DNA of 64,000 nt from Nostoc sp. B(2019) (GTDB lineage Bacteria > Cyanobacteriota > Cyanobacteriia > Cyanobacteriales > Nostocaceae), in NCBI RefSeq assembly GCF_010091925.1, contig NZ_WVID01000023.1:29400-93399 (forward strand), in the 5' to 3' direction. Position 1 is the first letter of the stretch. Every line of letters starts with the position of its first letter. The notes under the pieces were generated by a model, which made no database searches, was not told the origin of the DNA, and worked only from the letters and a program-made list of their open reading frames with translations. The position numbers were made by a program, and so were the translations under genes. Below, in pieces: positions 26,811 through 35,323 of the stretch.

Positions 26811-27752
26811 ATGCTAACCGCTGCAAAAACGTTGTCTGGTTTGATGGGTTTATGTGTCGGTGATGCGTTGGGTGTGCCAGTGGAGTTTACTAGCCGCGCT
26901 GAACGAGTCAAATCTCCAGTAACGTCCATGTTGGGTTATGGCACGTGGAATCAACCACCAGGAACTTGGTCTGATGATAGTTCGCTGACGTTTTGCCTAG
27001 CAGAATGTCTTTGTAGAGGGTATTCGTTGGATGCTATAGCTAATTCCTTTTGGCGCTGGTACAAGGAAGCTTACTGGACTCCCCGTGGCGATGTATTTGA
27101 TATTGGACAAACTACCCACACAGCAATTATGCGCCTGAAACAGGGAGTTCAACCTCATCAGGCAGGTGGCAAGGTTGAAAATAGTAATGGCAATGGTTCT
27201 TTGATGAGAATTTTGCCGATGGCTTATTGTCACAGAAACTTAACTTTGGGCGAATTGTTGGCGCGGGTGCATGATGTTTCTGCGATTACTCATGCTCATG
27301 CGCGATCGCAAATGGCCTGCGGCATTTATATTAGTATTGCAGTGGCACTCTTAGAAGGGGCTGACCCGCAAACAGCTTACTTACAAGCATTACAAGATAT
27401 CCAACCAATTTATTCTGTGCGGGAATTTTTGTTAGAAAAGCCGCATTTTGGCAGAGTTTTCAGTGGTGAGATTGCTAAGTTGCCAGTAGAAGAGATTAAT
27501 TCAGGTGGCTATGTGATTGATACACTGGAGTCATCGCTGTGGTGTTTGTTAAATAGCTCATCTTATTCTGAAGCGGTATTGAAAGCTATTAACTTAGGTG
27601 GAGATGCTGATACTACTGCTGCTGTGACTGGCGGGTTAGCAGGAATTTACTACGGGATGGAAAATATTCCCCAACAATGGATTAATCAAATTGCTCGTAA
27701 ACAGGACATTATCTACTTGGCAGAGCGTTTTGCAAGGGCTGTTTACAGCTAG
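26811..27752 (+). CDS. ADP-ribosylglycohydrolase family protein
   Basis: A 313-residue DraG/ARH-type hydrolase that removes ADP-ribose from proteins or other acceptors. The di-magnesium site is recognisable: GLCVGDALGVP, TWSDDSSLTF (Ser54-Asp55-Asp56) and GGDADTTAAVTGGLAG near 266-281. Length is typical. In cyanobacteria no DraT partner is needed for such genes, and the target here is unknown. It stands alone. No ADP-ribosyltransferase gene is visible in the window. Confidence 0.93.
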   Translation: MLTAAKTLSGLMGLCVGDALGVPVEFTSRAERVKSPVTSMLGYGTWNQPPGTWSDDSSLTFCLAECLCRGYSLDAIANSFWRWYKEAYWTPRGDVFDIGQTTHTAIMRLKQGVQPHQAGGKVENSNGNGSLMRILPMAYCHRNLTLGELLARVHDVSAITHAHARSQMACGIYISIAVALLEGADPQTAYLQALQDIQPIYSVREFLLEKPHFGRVFSGEIAKLPVEEINSGGYVIDTLESSLWCLLNSSSYSEAVLKAINLGGDADTTAAVTGGLAGIYYGMENIPQQWINQIARKQDIIYLAERFARAVYS

Positions 27753-27874
27753 TATTGCTCCTCACACTACTAATTGTGTTCTGGCCGCCGTCAATGATTG
27801 GCTTCCTCTTCTAGCGCCATTCTCAATACGGTTCAGTTAAGGTTTTTTGATGAAAATTCTAGATCATCATAAAA

Positions 27875-27892
27875 GACGCGATAAATCGCGTC
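27875..27892. terminator. Perfect hairpin downstream of ADP-ribosylglycohydrolase
   Basis: GACGCGAT-AA-ATCGCGTC is a perfect 8-bp stem, preceded by AAAA and followed by TGTTGTTATTGG. It is 120 bp past the stop. The T-run is weak, so this is a possible terminator only; it also contains CGCGAT, related to HIP1. Confidence 0.4.
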
Positions 27893-27954
27893 TGTTGTTA
27901 TTGGTCTTTTGCTGCTCGACTCAGCCAAGGCAAAAGCATTCATAAAATTGCCTC

Positions 27955-28098
27955 ATGAAATTTCTTGTTGATGCTCAGTTACCAGTGCGCCTTGCCCATT
28001 TCCTCAGAGCTTCAGGTTACGACACAATCCATACCAAAGATTTAATAAAGCAAAATGCTACGCTAGATACTGAAATTAATGACATACCAATAAAATAA
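27955..28098 (+). pseudogene. Truncated DUF5615 (PIN-like toxin) gene
   Basis: A 47-codon ORF beginning KFLVDAQLPVRLAHFLRASG, then YDTIHTKDL and QNATLDTEIN, the unmistakable N-terminus of DUF5615 (Mut7-C-like, PIN-fold) proteins, which normally run to about 110-120 residues. The frame ends early after NDIPIK. The usual DUF433 antitoxin partner is absent upstream. This is a decayed toxin-antitoxin remnant, followed at 28120-28220 by GC-rich dispersed repeats (GCGTTAGC units). Confidence 0.7.
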
Positions 28099-28119
28099 AA
28101 CTCTCGGCAGTAAAACAGA

Positions 28120-28220
28120 CCATCGGATAGCGCAGCGTTAGCGTTAGCGAAGCGGTAGCGAGGAACGAGCGTCCGTAGGAGCGTCGGAAACCTCCGCTCA
28201 GACTTTCCGCTGCGGTTCGT
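28120..28220. repeat. GC-rich dispersed repeat cluster
   Basis: Tandem GCGTTAGCGTTAGCGAAGCG-like units followed by GGAACGAGCGTCC and CCGCTGCGGTTCG. This is the kind of dispersed palindromic filler common in Nostocales. It lies between the DUF5615 remnant and the end of cutA. Confidence 0.6.
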
Positions 28221-28272
28221 TATTCTGTAACAGTAAAGAGTGAGGAGTTATGAAAATCCTGACTCCTCACTC

Positions 28273-28599
28273 CTAGCTTTTAACTTGCTGAGAAATCCAC
28301 TGCAAGTAGGCTTGAGAACCGGCAACAATTGGTAAGGCAATAATTTCTGACACTTCATAGGAGTGCAGTTCCTTAATTTTGGCTTCCAAAATAGGAAATT
28401 GCGCCAAATCAGTTTTAATCAGTAATTGCCATTCTTGCTCTTTGTGCAGTTCCCCTTGCCAAGTGTAGATTGAGTGGATTGGCAACAGACTTACGCAAGC
28501 AGCAAGTTTAGCTTCCACAAGGGCATTTGCGATCGCTTCTGCCTCCTGTAGGTTGCCAGTTGTCACCAATACCACACCATAGCCAGCAGGTGTCTCCAT
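28273..28599 (-). CDS. cutA: Divalent cation tolerance protein CutA
   Basis: A 108-residue protein with the CutA1 trimeric ferredoxin-like fold. Motifs: GVVLVTTGNLQEAEAIANAL, LAACVSLLPIHSIYTWQGEL, EWQLLIKT, HSYEVSEIIALPI and YLQWI. It is cytoplasmic. Despite the name its role is uncertain; copper tolerance and signalling have been proposed. It starts 5 bp after the HTH-acidic protein gene ends, so they share a transcript. Confidence 0.96.
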   Translation of the reverse strand: METPAGYGVVLVTTGNLQEAEAIANALVEAKLAACVSLLPIHSIYTWQGELHKEQEWQLLIKTDLAQFPILEAKIKELHSYEVSEIIALPIVAGSQAYLQWISQQVKS

Positions 28600-28604
28600 A
28601 ACCT

Positions 28605-29612
28605 CTAAAGCGTGGTAGACAAGGAATAGACCTGACCATCAATCAACAGTCGTGTGATGCCCTTGGCTTGCAGATGAGTCCGAGCCTTGTGCAGCATTTT
28701 ACTATCGGGAACTTTAATTACGCGATCGCGCTTGGTAGAGAAGCGCTTTGCTACTCGATGGTTATCAAACACAGGCAAAGTCTTTTGCTGGTTTTCGAGG
28801 TTGGGAATTTGTCCCAAGTCGCCAAAGTCCTTCAGCGGTCGCGTAATTAACTCTGACGAACGGTCAATTACCAAATAGCAAGTTTTGGGCAAATGGGCTG
28901 CTGACAGTGGTAAAACTTCAACTGGTGCTTCACCTGGTCTTCGTCTTGCGACTAAAGGTCTTGGCTCGTCGAAGTCTTCATCCTCGTAATCTTCCTCCTC
29001 GAAATCGTCTTCTTCTAAATCGTCCTCTTCTAAATCGTCTAACTCCTCTGATTCATCTAGCAAGTCTTCGCCCAACATTTGGGCTATGACGGTTGCTTCT
29101 GGATGTTCAGTCTCTAGGATGGGGCTAGGGATGCTAGTTATTTCCGGCGGCTTTTGTTCTACAGGTTCTAATTTCTCTGCTACTCGTAGCCGTGGTTTTT
29201 CTTCTGCTGAGGAGCGTCGCCGCACTCGTCTACTAGCGGAAATTGATGCCTCCTCCGTAGAATCCTCTGAGTAAGGTTCCTCCTTGACCACAGGCGGCTG
29301 TGGTTCAATATCCGGCAACTTCAAGCGAGGGCTTCCGTTGCGAGGAAGTTCTTTCTCTGGCTCTGGCGGAATCAACAAAGGCAACTGCTCGTAGTTTACC
29401 TGTGCTCTACCTTCGGGAGTTCTAGCAGCACGTTTTAAAGAAACGAGATATTCGTACTCCTCTTCCTGCAAGGTACTTTTAAGCAGGCGGCTAATTGTCG
29501 AGTTGCTGACACCATAGCGATCTGCCAAAGTTGAGGTTGTTTCGGCAGTCTCTCGATATAACTTGAGAATTTCTTGCTTGTCGGAATCTGTTAGTTTTCT
29601 CACGGTAGACAC
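28605..29612 (-). CDS. Transposase-type HTH protein with acidic low-complexity middle
   Basis: About 335 residues. The N-terminus (SDKQEILKLYRETAETTSTL, RYGVSNSTISRLLK) is a transposase/resolvase-like helix-turn-helix. A proline-rich and then strongly acidic stretch follows (about residues 180-218, almost all Glu, Asp and Leu). The C-terminal domain of about 95 residues (LPKTCYLVIDRSSELITRPL, KAKGI-like TRLLIDGQVYSL) has no recognised catalytic motif. It is not a transposase, since no DDE core exists; more likely a cyanobacterial regulator. The likely start is GTG at 29612; a TTG one codon earlier is possible. It is probably cotranscribed with cutA. Confidence 0.8.
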   Translation of the reverse strand: MSTVRKLTDSDKQEILKLYRETAETTSTLADRYGVSNSTISRLLKSTLQEEEYEYLVSLKRAARTPEGRAQVNYEQLPLLIPPEPEKELPRNGSPRLKLPDIEPQPPVVKEEPYSEDSTEEASISASRRVRRRSSAEEKPRLRVAEKLEPVEQKPPEITSIPSPILETEHPEATVIAQMLGEDLLDESEELDDLEEDDLEEDDFEEEDYEDEDFDEPRPLVARRRPGEAPVEVLPLSAAHLPKTCYLVIDRSSELITRPLKDFGDLGQIPNLENQQKTLPVFDNHRVAKRFSTKRDRVIKVPDSKMLHKARTHLQAKGITRLLIDGQVYSLSTTL

Positions 29613-29624
29613 CAAAAATCTTTG

Positions 29625-30497
29625 CTAAGCTCGTTTTCGTCCACTGGTACGCCGCGATCGCCTTAATGATGCGTCATATTCTAGAACAGCTCCCATACCA
29701 AATAAAACTCCACTAAACACCCAAAACACTTCTAATATCTCCCCACTTTGATAATTGGGCCCCTGGGCGTATTTAAACCACATATCTGCAATGTAGAGCG
29801 AAAATGCTGCCGCTGCAATCATTCGCCAAGACTGGGAAACTCTTCCTCCCCAAAAGGCTAGCAGTAGAGTGGTGGCAATAATTAACAGAACTACATCGCT
29901 AACTACATAAAACCAGTTCAAAATAGCGACTAGTGGCTCTGAGGAAGTTGCCTGTTGCATAGAAATCCACCATGCTAACAAACTACCAAACACTGCAATT
30001 GCCAACACAATGAGCCACTGCCATCTTTCCAGATTGATTCGTCTGGAAGCCACGGCTAAAATCATGCCTGCGCCCAAGAACAGATAAGTCAGCACAAAAA
30101 ATATATCGCTTATAGACACATCCGGTTCTTCTTTTAAAACTATTTCTGTATAACCAAAAATTATCCCCCCTATAAAATAAGAAAGCATACCTAAGCCAAT
30201 TGAGAGCCATACATTCCGACCACTGACAATTTGCGGACTAAGCCAGTTCCTCAAGCATAAGATACAGGCACCCAGATAAGCGAAGGCTTCAAAAATATTT
30301 GTCCCAACCACGTACCACTCGGCACGGCTTTCCATGCCATCTGCTGCGGGAATTTTGGCACTAAATAACAAAAAGTATAACAGTGCGAGTACGGCCCAAC
30401 CCACACTAGCTATGACAATGTTCCCAGTGGTGAAAAGGGATTTAGAGCGGAATGAATTGTCGTAAGAATTATTCATATCTTGATTATGTAAATGCAC
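29625..30497 (-). CDS. Polytopic membrane protein, unknown function
   Basis: 290 residues with about eight hydrophobic segments, for instance IVIASVGWAVLALLYFLLF, ISDIFFVLTYLFLGAGMILA, WLIVLAIAVFGSLLAWWI and VVLLIIATTLLLAFWGG. It has a basic C-terminus (RRSRRTSGRKRA) that should face the cytoplasm. The layout resembles membrane sensor modules of some cyanobacterial signalling proteins, but no signalling domain is attached. An internal ATG at 30476 is an alternative start. The gap to the next gene is only 12 bp, which places it in the same transcription unit as the HTH protein and cutA. Confidence 0.8.
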   Translation of the reverse strand: MHLHNQDMNNSYDNSFRSKSLFTTGNIVIASVGWAVLALLYFLLFSAKIPAADGMESRAEWYVVGTNIFEAFAYLGACILCLRNWLSPQIVSGRNVWLSIGLGMLSYFIGGIIFGYTEIVLKEEPDVSISDIFFVLTYLFLGAGMILAVASRRINLERWQWLIVLAIAVFGSLLAWWISMQQATSSEPLVAILNWFYVVSDVVLLIIATTLLLAFWGGRVSQSWRMIAAAAFSLYIADMWFKYAQGPNYQSGEILEVFWVFSGVLFGMGAVLEYDASLRRSRRTSGRKRA

Positions 30498-30614
30498 TCT
30501 GCCAGTCTTTTGGCTGATGGGACTGTGTGGCTAGCAGTCTATTCGCCAAGCAATGCACAATCAAACGCCAAAAGCAAGTACCAGTGGCAGGAATTTTATT
30601 AAACATTTTCCATG

Positions 30615-31274
30615 CTACTGCCACAGTTTACTCAGTGACGATTGATTTAGCCAACTGATAAACAGCGATCGCTCTGCTTCTGGCATATCTTCTAACCTAT
30701 AAAGCGCCTGATGGGCAAAATTGGCGTTGCCAAAATATGCTTTTCCCAATCGATGCAGTTCTTGCAAGAGGCTAACTAGATGATTTTCTTGCCAAGTAGG
30801 CAGTTTGGCTGTTTGCAAAGGATTTGTAGACATCAAGTGTTTAACTGCTTCTAGGGAAGATGCTTGAGGAAATTGCTTCTGCTGTAATACTTCTGCAATA
30901 TCTTTTTCAAATAATGCTGCTTGCCGAGTCCCTAAAAACTCTTCAATGTCGATATAAACTGCTTGTAGTAGCAAAATACTGGCTTGGATCAAAATCTCCG
31001 TCTTGCCATGACCACCTGTATCACTACCTAGCTGATCTAAACGGATTTTACCCCAAACGCTAAAGCGCTCCGGTTCTTCCAGCAATACACAGGCTTTACC
31101 CCGATTATCGGTTAATTCTCTCCACAAGGCTCTAGCTTCTTCCTCTTGACTAGCTTTAAAGACACTAATCAGGCGAAAGGTCTGCCCCTGATAATGGAGG
31201 ATCGGCACTTGCTGATCCCGTTTTGGGTGCTGAATGCTTGATATTTCAACATCCTGCCGTTTGAGAATAAACAT
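30615..31274 (-). CDS. Conserved cyanobacterial hypothetical protein (Npun_F0813-like)
   Basis: A 219-residue soluble protein. It has a mixed N-terminal half (ILHYQGQTFRLISVFKASQE, CVLLEEPERFSVWGKIRLD) and a helical C-terminal half (SILLLQAVYIDIEEFLGTRQ, HQALYRLEDMPEAERSLFI). I recall a cyanobacterial family of this kind named after Npun_F0813, with no known function; this assignment is from memory. No motifs for enzyme activity are visible. Confidence 0.7.
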   Translation of the reverse strand: MFILKRQDVEISSIQHPKRDQQVPILHYQGQTFRLISVFKASQEEEARALWRELTDNRGKACVLLEEPERFSVWGKIRLDQLGSDTGGHGKTEILIQASILLLQAVYIDIEEFLGTRQAALFEKDIAEVLQQKQFPQASSLEAVKHLMSTNPLQTAKLPTWQENHLVSLLQELHRLGKAYFGNANFAHQALYRLEDMPEAERSLFISWLNQSSLSKLWQ

Positions 31275-31615
31275 GGCACTAGCAAATAACTCCTCACAGG
31301 GGCATTCTTAATATCGGATAAATAATCGCATTTGACAGCATTGCCAATAGTAGAATTACTTAACATGCTGATGGAATAAGCTTAATGATTGCGATCGCCC
31401 ACCAAGGGGCATTGAGACTAACGGGCAAATAACCCCTTGACAACACAATATATCTGACCAATACCCCATCTGCTTCGTTTTTAGTTTAGATTGACTGACT
31501 AGCGACTTGGATCTTAGCCTTGCTAGTAGTAAATCTGCAATTTTCGATTGCTTGTTGGTAACAGAAAACGATATAATCGTATAAGTGACTCCTTTGGGAG
31601 CCATTATATTAGCTT
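31275..31615. other. Non-coding gap upstream of tRNA-Arg
   Basis: No convincing gene. AT-rich with one HIP1 site. A sequence CCTTTGGGAGCCATTATATTAG just before 31616 may hold the tRNA promoter, but no clear -35/-10 pair was found. Confidence 0.5.
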
Positions 31616-31688
31616 GGGCGCGTAGCTCAGTGGATAGAGCAATTGCCTTCTAAGCAATCGGTCGCAGGTTCGAACCCTGCCGCGCTCG
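31616..31688 (+). tRNA. trnR-UCU: tRNA-Arg (anticodon TCT)
   Basis: 73-nt cloverleaf: acceptor GGGCGCG/CGCGCTC with one G-T pair, D-arm GCTCAGTGGATAGAGC, anticodon stem-loop ATTGC-CTTCTAA-GCAAT with anticodon TCT, T-arm GCAGG-TTCGAAC-CCTGC, discriminator G. The CCA end is not encoded. No intron. Confidence 0.97.
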
Positions 31689-31898
31689 TTTGAACTTAAC
31701 ATGAACCCTCAAATGAGGATTAATTTGACTGGATCATCCTAGTTCAGAACAAAAAACCAAGTAATATATCCAAACACTCTGAGCACAGTAGTCAAATCAT
31801 AGCTATAAACGCAAGTAAGGGATTTAGTTTTGAACTTCTAAATCCCTCTATAGGGCTGAAACCCTTGAATTTACGTTAGACTTGCATCATATTTAAAA

Positions 31899-31970
31899 AG
31901 CCCGTGACGAGGATTGAACTCGTGACCTCACCCTTACCAAGGGTGTGCTCTACCACTGAGCCACACGGGC
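31899..31970 (-). tRNA. trnT-GGU: tRNA-Thr (anticodon GGT)
   Basis: 72-nt cloverleaf on the minus strand: acceptor GCCCGTG/CACGGGC, D-arm GCTCAGTGGTAGAGC, anticodon loop TTGGTAA between CACCC and GGGTG, T-arm CGAGTTCAATCCTCG, discriminator T. No encoded CCA. It lies 69 bp downstream of tRNA-Tyr on the same strand, a common cyanobacterial Tyr-Thr pair. Confidence 0.97.
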
Positions 31971-32039
31971 GGAATACAACTATGAGCTATGTTAGCCTAT
32001 CTTTAGCTCAAAATACAGTGCTCATATATTTTCGTGAGG

Positions 32040-32122
32040 TGGGCCGGGCTGGATTTGAACCAGCGTAGGCGCTAGCCAACGGATTTACAGTCCGTCTCCA
32101 TTAACCACTCGGACACCGACCC
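32040..32122 (-). tRNA. trnY-GUA: tRNA-Tyr (anticodon GTA)
   Basis: 83-nt class II tRNA on the minus strand: acceptor GGGTCGG/CCGGCCC, anticodon stem-loop ACGGA-CTGTAAA-TCCGT with anticodon GTA, a long variable arm (GGCTAGCGCCTA region), T-arm GCTGG-TTCAAAT-CCAGC, discriminator A. Long variable arms are normal for bacterial tRNA-Tyr. Confidence 0.97.
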
Positions 32123-32195
32123 ATTTGTCTCACGATTCACAATAGTAGCATCACTTTTTTGAAATTTCAAGCTTTTTCCAAAAATTGTCGGTTGC

Positions 32196-32227
32196 AGAAA
32201 CCGAGTGTCTTGCAAAACTCGGTTTCT
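32196..32227. terminator. Hairpin downstream of ABC transporter gene
   Basis: AGAAACCGAGT (32196-32206) and ACTCGGTTTCT (32217-32227) form a perfect 11-bp stem with a 10-nt loop, 5 bp past the stop of the minus-strand ABC gene. The following T-run is poor. The same sequence family occurs as a dispersed repeat in cyanobacteria; it may serve as terminator here. Confidence 0.5.
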
Positions 32228-32232
32228 AACGC

Positions 32233-34041
32233 CTAACTCAGGAGTTCTCCTGTTTCTTGCAAAGAGTGTAAGCGGTGGTAAATACCCTCGTGACGCAAGA
32301 GTTCATCATGGCTACCCACCTCGACAATCCTTCCTTGATCTAGAACCACAATCTTATCTGCTTCCCGCACTGTACTTAGACGGTGGGCAATGACAATGGT
32401 AGTACGAGTTCCCTGGAGCGATCGCATCGCCCGCTGAATTGAACGCTCAGACTCGTAATCTAAACTAGAGGTAGCTTCGTCAAAAACCAGTAAATCTGGT
32501 TCTACTAGCAACGCTCTAGCAATTCCTAAGCGTTGTCTTTGTCCTCCAGACAACCTGACACCACGTTCCCCCACAACAGTGTAATAACCTTGGGGTAGTT
32601 GCTGTACTACTTCATCGAGTCTGGCAATCCTACAGGCTTCCTGAACCTGCTCAAAACTGGCATTTGGCTTGCCATAGGTGAGGTTATCTAATATCGTACC
32701 GTTGAAAACATCTACTTCTTGGTGAACGATCGCTAATCTCCGCCTATACTTACTCACATCCAAGGTGCGGATATCTTGACCATCAATCAGAATTTGACCT
32801 TGTTGCGGTTCAAAATACCGCAATAGCAGTTTTACTAAGGTAGACTTACCAGAACCAGAACGCCCTACTAACGCCACTGTTTGGTATGGCTCAATTAACA
32901 AGTTGATATTTTGCAAAACTTGACGATTAGCATCATACCCAAAAGTCACATTGGAAAACTCAATTTTTCCAGTAAAACTATAGGCTGAGGTACTCTCTTC
33001 TAAACTGACTCCATCTCCACCTATTGGTTGTTGCATAAATTCGTGATACCCCAACATTGAGGCATAACGACGGGCAAAAATCTCAGCGAGGTTGCTGATG
33101 GGTTCCAACTCGGCATAAGCCATGCTGGAAACTGTTAAAGTAGTGATAAAATGTCCCAAGGAAATCTGACCTTTTAGCGTAGCCACAAGGGTCAAACCTA
33201 GGATTACAAACACACAAAACTGAATGATTGTAGTTCTGGAAGTACCCAGCTTAATGTAGCCAAGATGAATCCGATAACCTACTACTTTAAATTCTCGGTT
33301 AAGCCTTTGTGTTTGTCGTTTTAATTCCTGTGCTTCTGTTGCAAATGCTTTAACTGTTTTGATGTTGGTAATAATTTCTGAGTTGCGGCTTTGAGTATTT
33401 TCCATGTATTTATCTAGCCGTCGTTCTTGTTCCATCAAATTGTTTAAATCCTTGATGGTGAAGCCGAGGATGACCACAAACGAAATCAGAAATAATATAG
33501 CGATGCGCCACTCAATCAACAAGATAACTACAAAAATTCCCAATACTCTAAATAGCTTGGGAATCAATTGTCCGGCCATTTCTGGATAAGTCCAGGTGTG
33601 ATTCTCCAATCCTTTAGAAATTTTTCCAGCTATACGACCGGGGTTATTTTCGTCGTAAAATTCCAGAGGGAGAGTGAGTATTTTGTTTAATGCTTTTTTG
33701 AAGTTATCTCGCCGGGTGCGTAAAGCAATATCCCAATGAAACCACCAAGTTGTCCATATTTGAATCGGTGCTCTGGCAACGGTTACTAAGAAGATTACAC
33801 TCATTAGCACCCCAAGAGATAGTAATCGGTTTTGTGGTAGTTGGGTAAGGTTGCTAATTGTGGTGATCGCATTCTCTACTGGACGATCTAGCGATTGTCC
33901 CGAAAGTACGTTTAAAATCTGCCCTGTGATATAAGGTATTACCAGATCAATTATTTCAAAAAGGCTAGCTGCGGTAATACTAAAAATTATGGGCGCTCGA
34001 TAGCGATCGTAGTATTTGAGAATATCTCTAAATTTTGCCAT
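32233..34041 (-). CDS. ABC transporter, fused permease/ATPase
   Basis: About 602 residues, a half-transporter of the exporter type: six-helix membrane domain (about 15-320), then ATPase (about 360-590) with Walker A VALVGRSGSGKSTL, Q-loop IVHQEVDVFNGT, signature LSGGQRQR, Walker B LLVFDEATSSLD and switch HRLSTVREADKIVV. It should work as a homodimer and export lipids, drugs or peptides; the substrate cannot be told. The ATG at 34041 is chosen over a GTG three codons upstream. No adjacent partner gene. Confidence 0.93.
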   Translation of the reverse strand: MAKFRDILKYYDRYRAPIIFSITAASLFEIIDLVIPYITGQILNVLSGQSLDRPVENAITTISNLTQLPQNRLLSLGVLMSVIFLVTVARAPIQIWTTWWFHWDIALRTRRDNFKKALNKILTLPLEFYDENNPGRIAGKISKGLENHTWTYPEMAGQLIPKLFRVLGIFVVILLIEWRIAILFLISFVVILGFTIKDLNNLMEQERRLDKYMENTQSRNSEIITNIKTVKAFATEAQELKRQTQRLNREFKVVGYRIHLGYIKLGTSRTTIIQFCVFVILGLTLVATLKGQISLGHFITTLTVSSMAYAELEPISNLAEIFARRYASMLGYHEFMQQPIGGDGVSLEESTSAYSFTGKIEFSNVTFGYDANRQVLQNINLLIEPYQTVALVGRSGSGKSTLVKLLLRYFEPQQGQILIDGQDIRTLDVSKYRRRLAIVHQEVDVFNGTILDNLTYGKPNASFEQVQEACRIARLDEVVQQLPQGYYTVVGERGVRLSGGQRQRLGIARALLVEPDLLVFDEATSSLDYESERSIQRAMRSLQGTRTTIVIAHRLSTVREADKIVVLDQGRIVEVGSHDELLRHEGIYHRLHSLQETGELLS

Positions 34042-34129
34042 GATGCACACTGCCCAAGAGCACGAGCGTTAGCTTGGAATTTATATACTACTTGTGTATT
34101 ACAATGTAGTCAACAGCGAAATTTCTAAA

Positions 34130-34927
34130 TCAGTCTTTAGAAGTAGGTAATTGTGCGGAGAAAAATTCTAGGCGATAACGATAAAGTGCAACTGGTCGAG
34201 AACCTGCGGTAAAGTAATTTGGATCTTGAGGTGAAAGGTAGACAGCAGTAACTTGATCTGCTTCAATTGCTGGATTAGATGTAGGAAGCTTGTGGTAAGC
34301 GGTGGTTGATTCTACAGAATTGAAATAAGGGCGTGAACCACCTTTAAACAGTTGTTGAAACACTTCTGTGGTGATGAACTTGTCATCTAGTATGGTTTCT
34401 GTGGCGCGTGCAGTCACGATAGAAACTAGTTGGCGTTCTCCTGGCAAAAATGTAATCTGACGATTAGGCGAATTTGGATCAACCTTAACTGATAACACAG
34501 CCTCATCTCCTAAGTCAGCCCGTGCCAAATTCAAACTATTAAATGCCCTATCTGCTACCAAAATTGATGATTTGTTATCTATCCGCGGGAGAATTTTTAG
34601 GCCAGTTATAGGCGATTGCTCTCTAATAAAGCGTACTAGAAAACTCACAGGCCGATTTAGTTGTCGGCGATTACCTTCAAACCCAGGCGTCACGATATCT
34701 GGTGCTAAAGGTGCAACCAAATCCACTAAGGTACTTGTAACCTGCCAATAACCAGCCATCCATTCAGGGTAGACTAAATCTCCCGAAGCCTGCTTTACTG
34801 AAGTTAATTTTTCCCACCGGGGAAAATCTGCTAACCGTTCAGACAACTCTCCTGCAATGGCTTCGCCACTCCATAGCAGGAATAAAACAACCAAGCAAAA
34901 ACTCCAAATTGTCCTTATTGCAAGCAT
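34130..34927 (-). CDS. Exported/lumenal conserved protein (DUF6816-like)
   Basis: 265 residues with a signal peptide (TIWSFCLVVLFLLWSGEAIA-GEL). Mature segments ELSERLADFPRWEKL, YPEWMAGYWQVTSTLVDLVA and FLVRFIREQSPI resemble a family shared by cyanobacteria and plant thylakoid-lumen proteins; I believe it is DUF6816, from memory. No catalytic motifs are seen. It lies 88 bp upstream of the ABC transporter gene in the same direction. Confidence 0.75.
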   Translation of the reverse strand: MLAIRTIWSFCLVVLFLLWSGEAIAGELSERLADFPRWEKLTSVKQASGDLVYPEWMAGYWQVTSTLVDLVAPLAPDIVTPGFEGNRRQLNRPVSFLVRFIREQSPITGLKILPRIDNKSSILVADRAFNSLNLARADLGDEAVLSVKVDPNSPNRQITFLPGERQLVSIVTARATETILDDKFITTEVFQQLFKGGSRPYFNSVESTTAYHKLPTSNPAIEADQVTAVYLSPQDPNYFTAGSRPVALYRYRLEFFSAQLPTSKD

Positions 34928-35323
34928 TAGCCGTTTTTTGTTTAATGTTTATTTTTATTAGGAAAAAATCATCTACAGGATAATCATGCACGTGAGCGAT
35001 CGCTCATCATCCAGCTAGCCAATTACATATTAAGGTATAATGTTTAGTATTCTAAGATACATAAGATTTTGATAGAAGTTAGGATAAATTACTATTTGAA
35101 AAGTAAATCATTGCCTAATTTCGCAAGGAACACCCCACTAAACGCAAAGCGCGAGGTTAGCGATGAGAGGATATCAATAGTGTACAATTCCATAAAACAC
35201 TGATTGTCTGATTTTGAGGATGCTCCTCTCATACCAGATGTAATTGTTTTGCAAATTATACTTTTGGAAAACAATAGTTACTTTTAGACTTACTGAAGTA
35301 CATAAAGACTAGGGAAATAATGA
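34928..35323. other. Non-coding divergent gap of about 400 bp
   Basis: AT-rich, upstream of both the lumenal-type gene and the TIR gene. It contains a HIP1 site near 34998 and a short GCAAAGCGCGAGGTTAGCGA repeat-like patch (35138-35165). No gene was found. Confidence 0.5.

Noticed and set aside
28605..29612. Active transposase
   Set aside because: Only the HTH resembles transposases; there is no DDE catalytic core, no terminal inverted repeats and the gene is packed in an operon.
31169..31604. Two short minus-strand ORFs (65 and 82 codons) before tRNA-Arg
   Set aside because: No ribosome site, no protein motif, partial overlap with the 31274 gene; composition looks like untranslated AT-rich DNA.
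35092..35274. 60-codon minus-strand ORF in the TIR upstream gap
   Set aside because: No motif or ribosome site; contains a dispersed repeat; likely chance.
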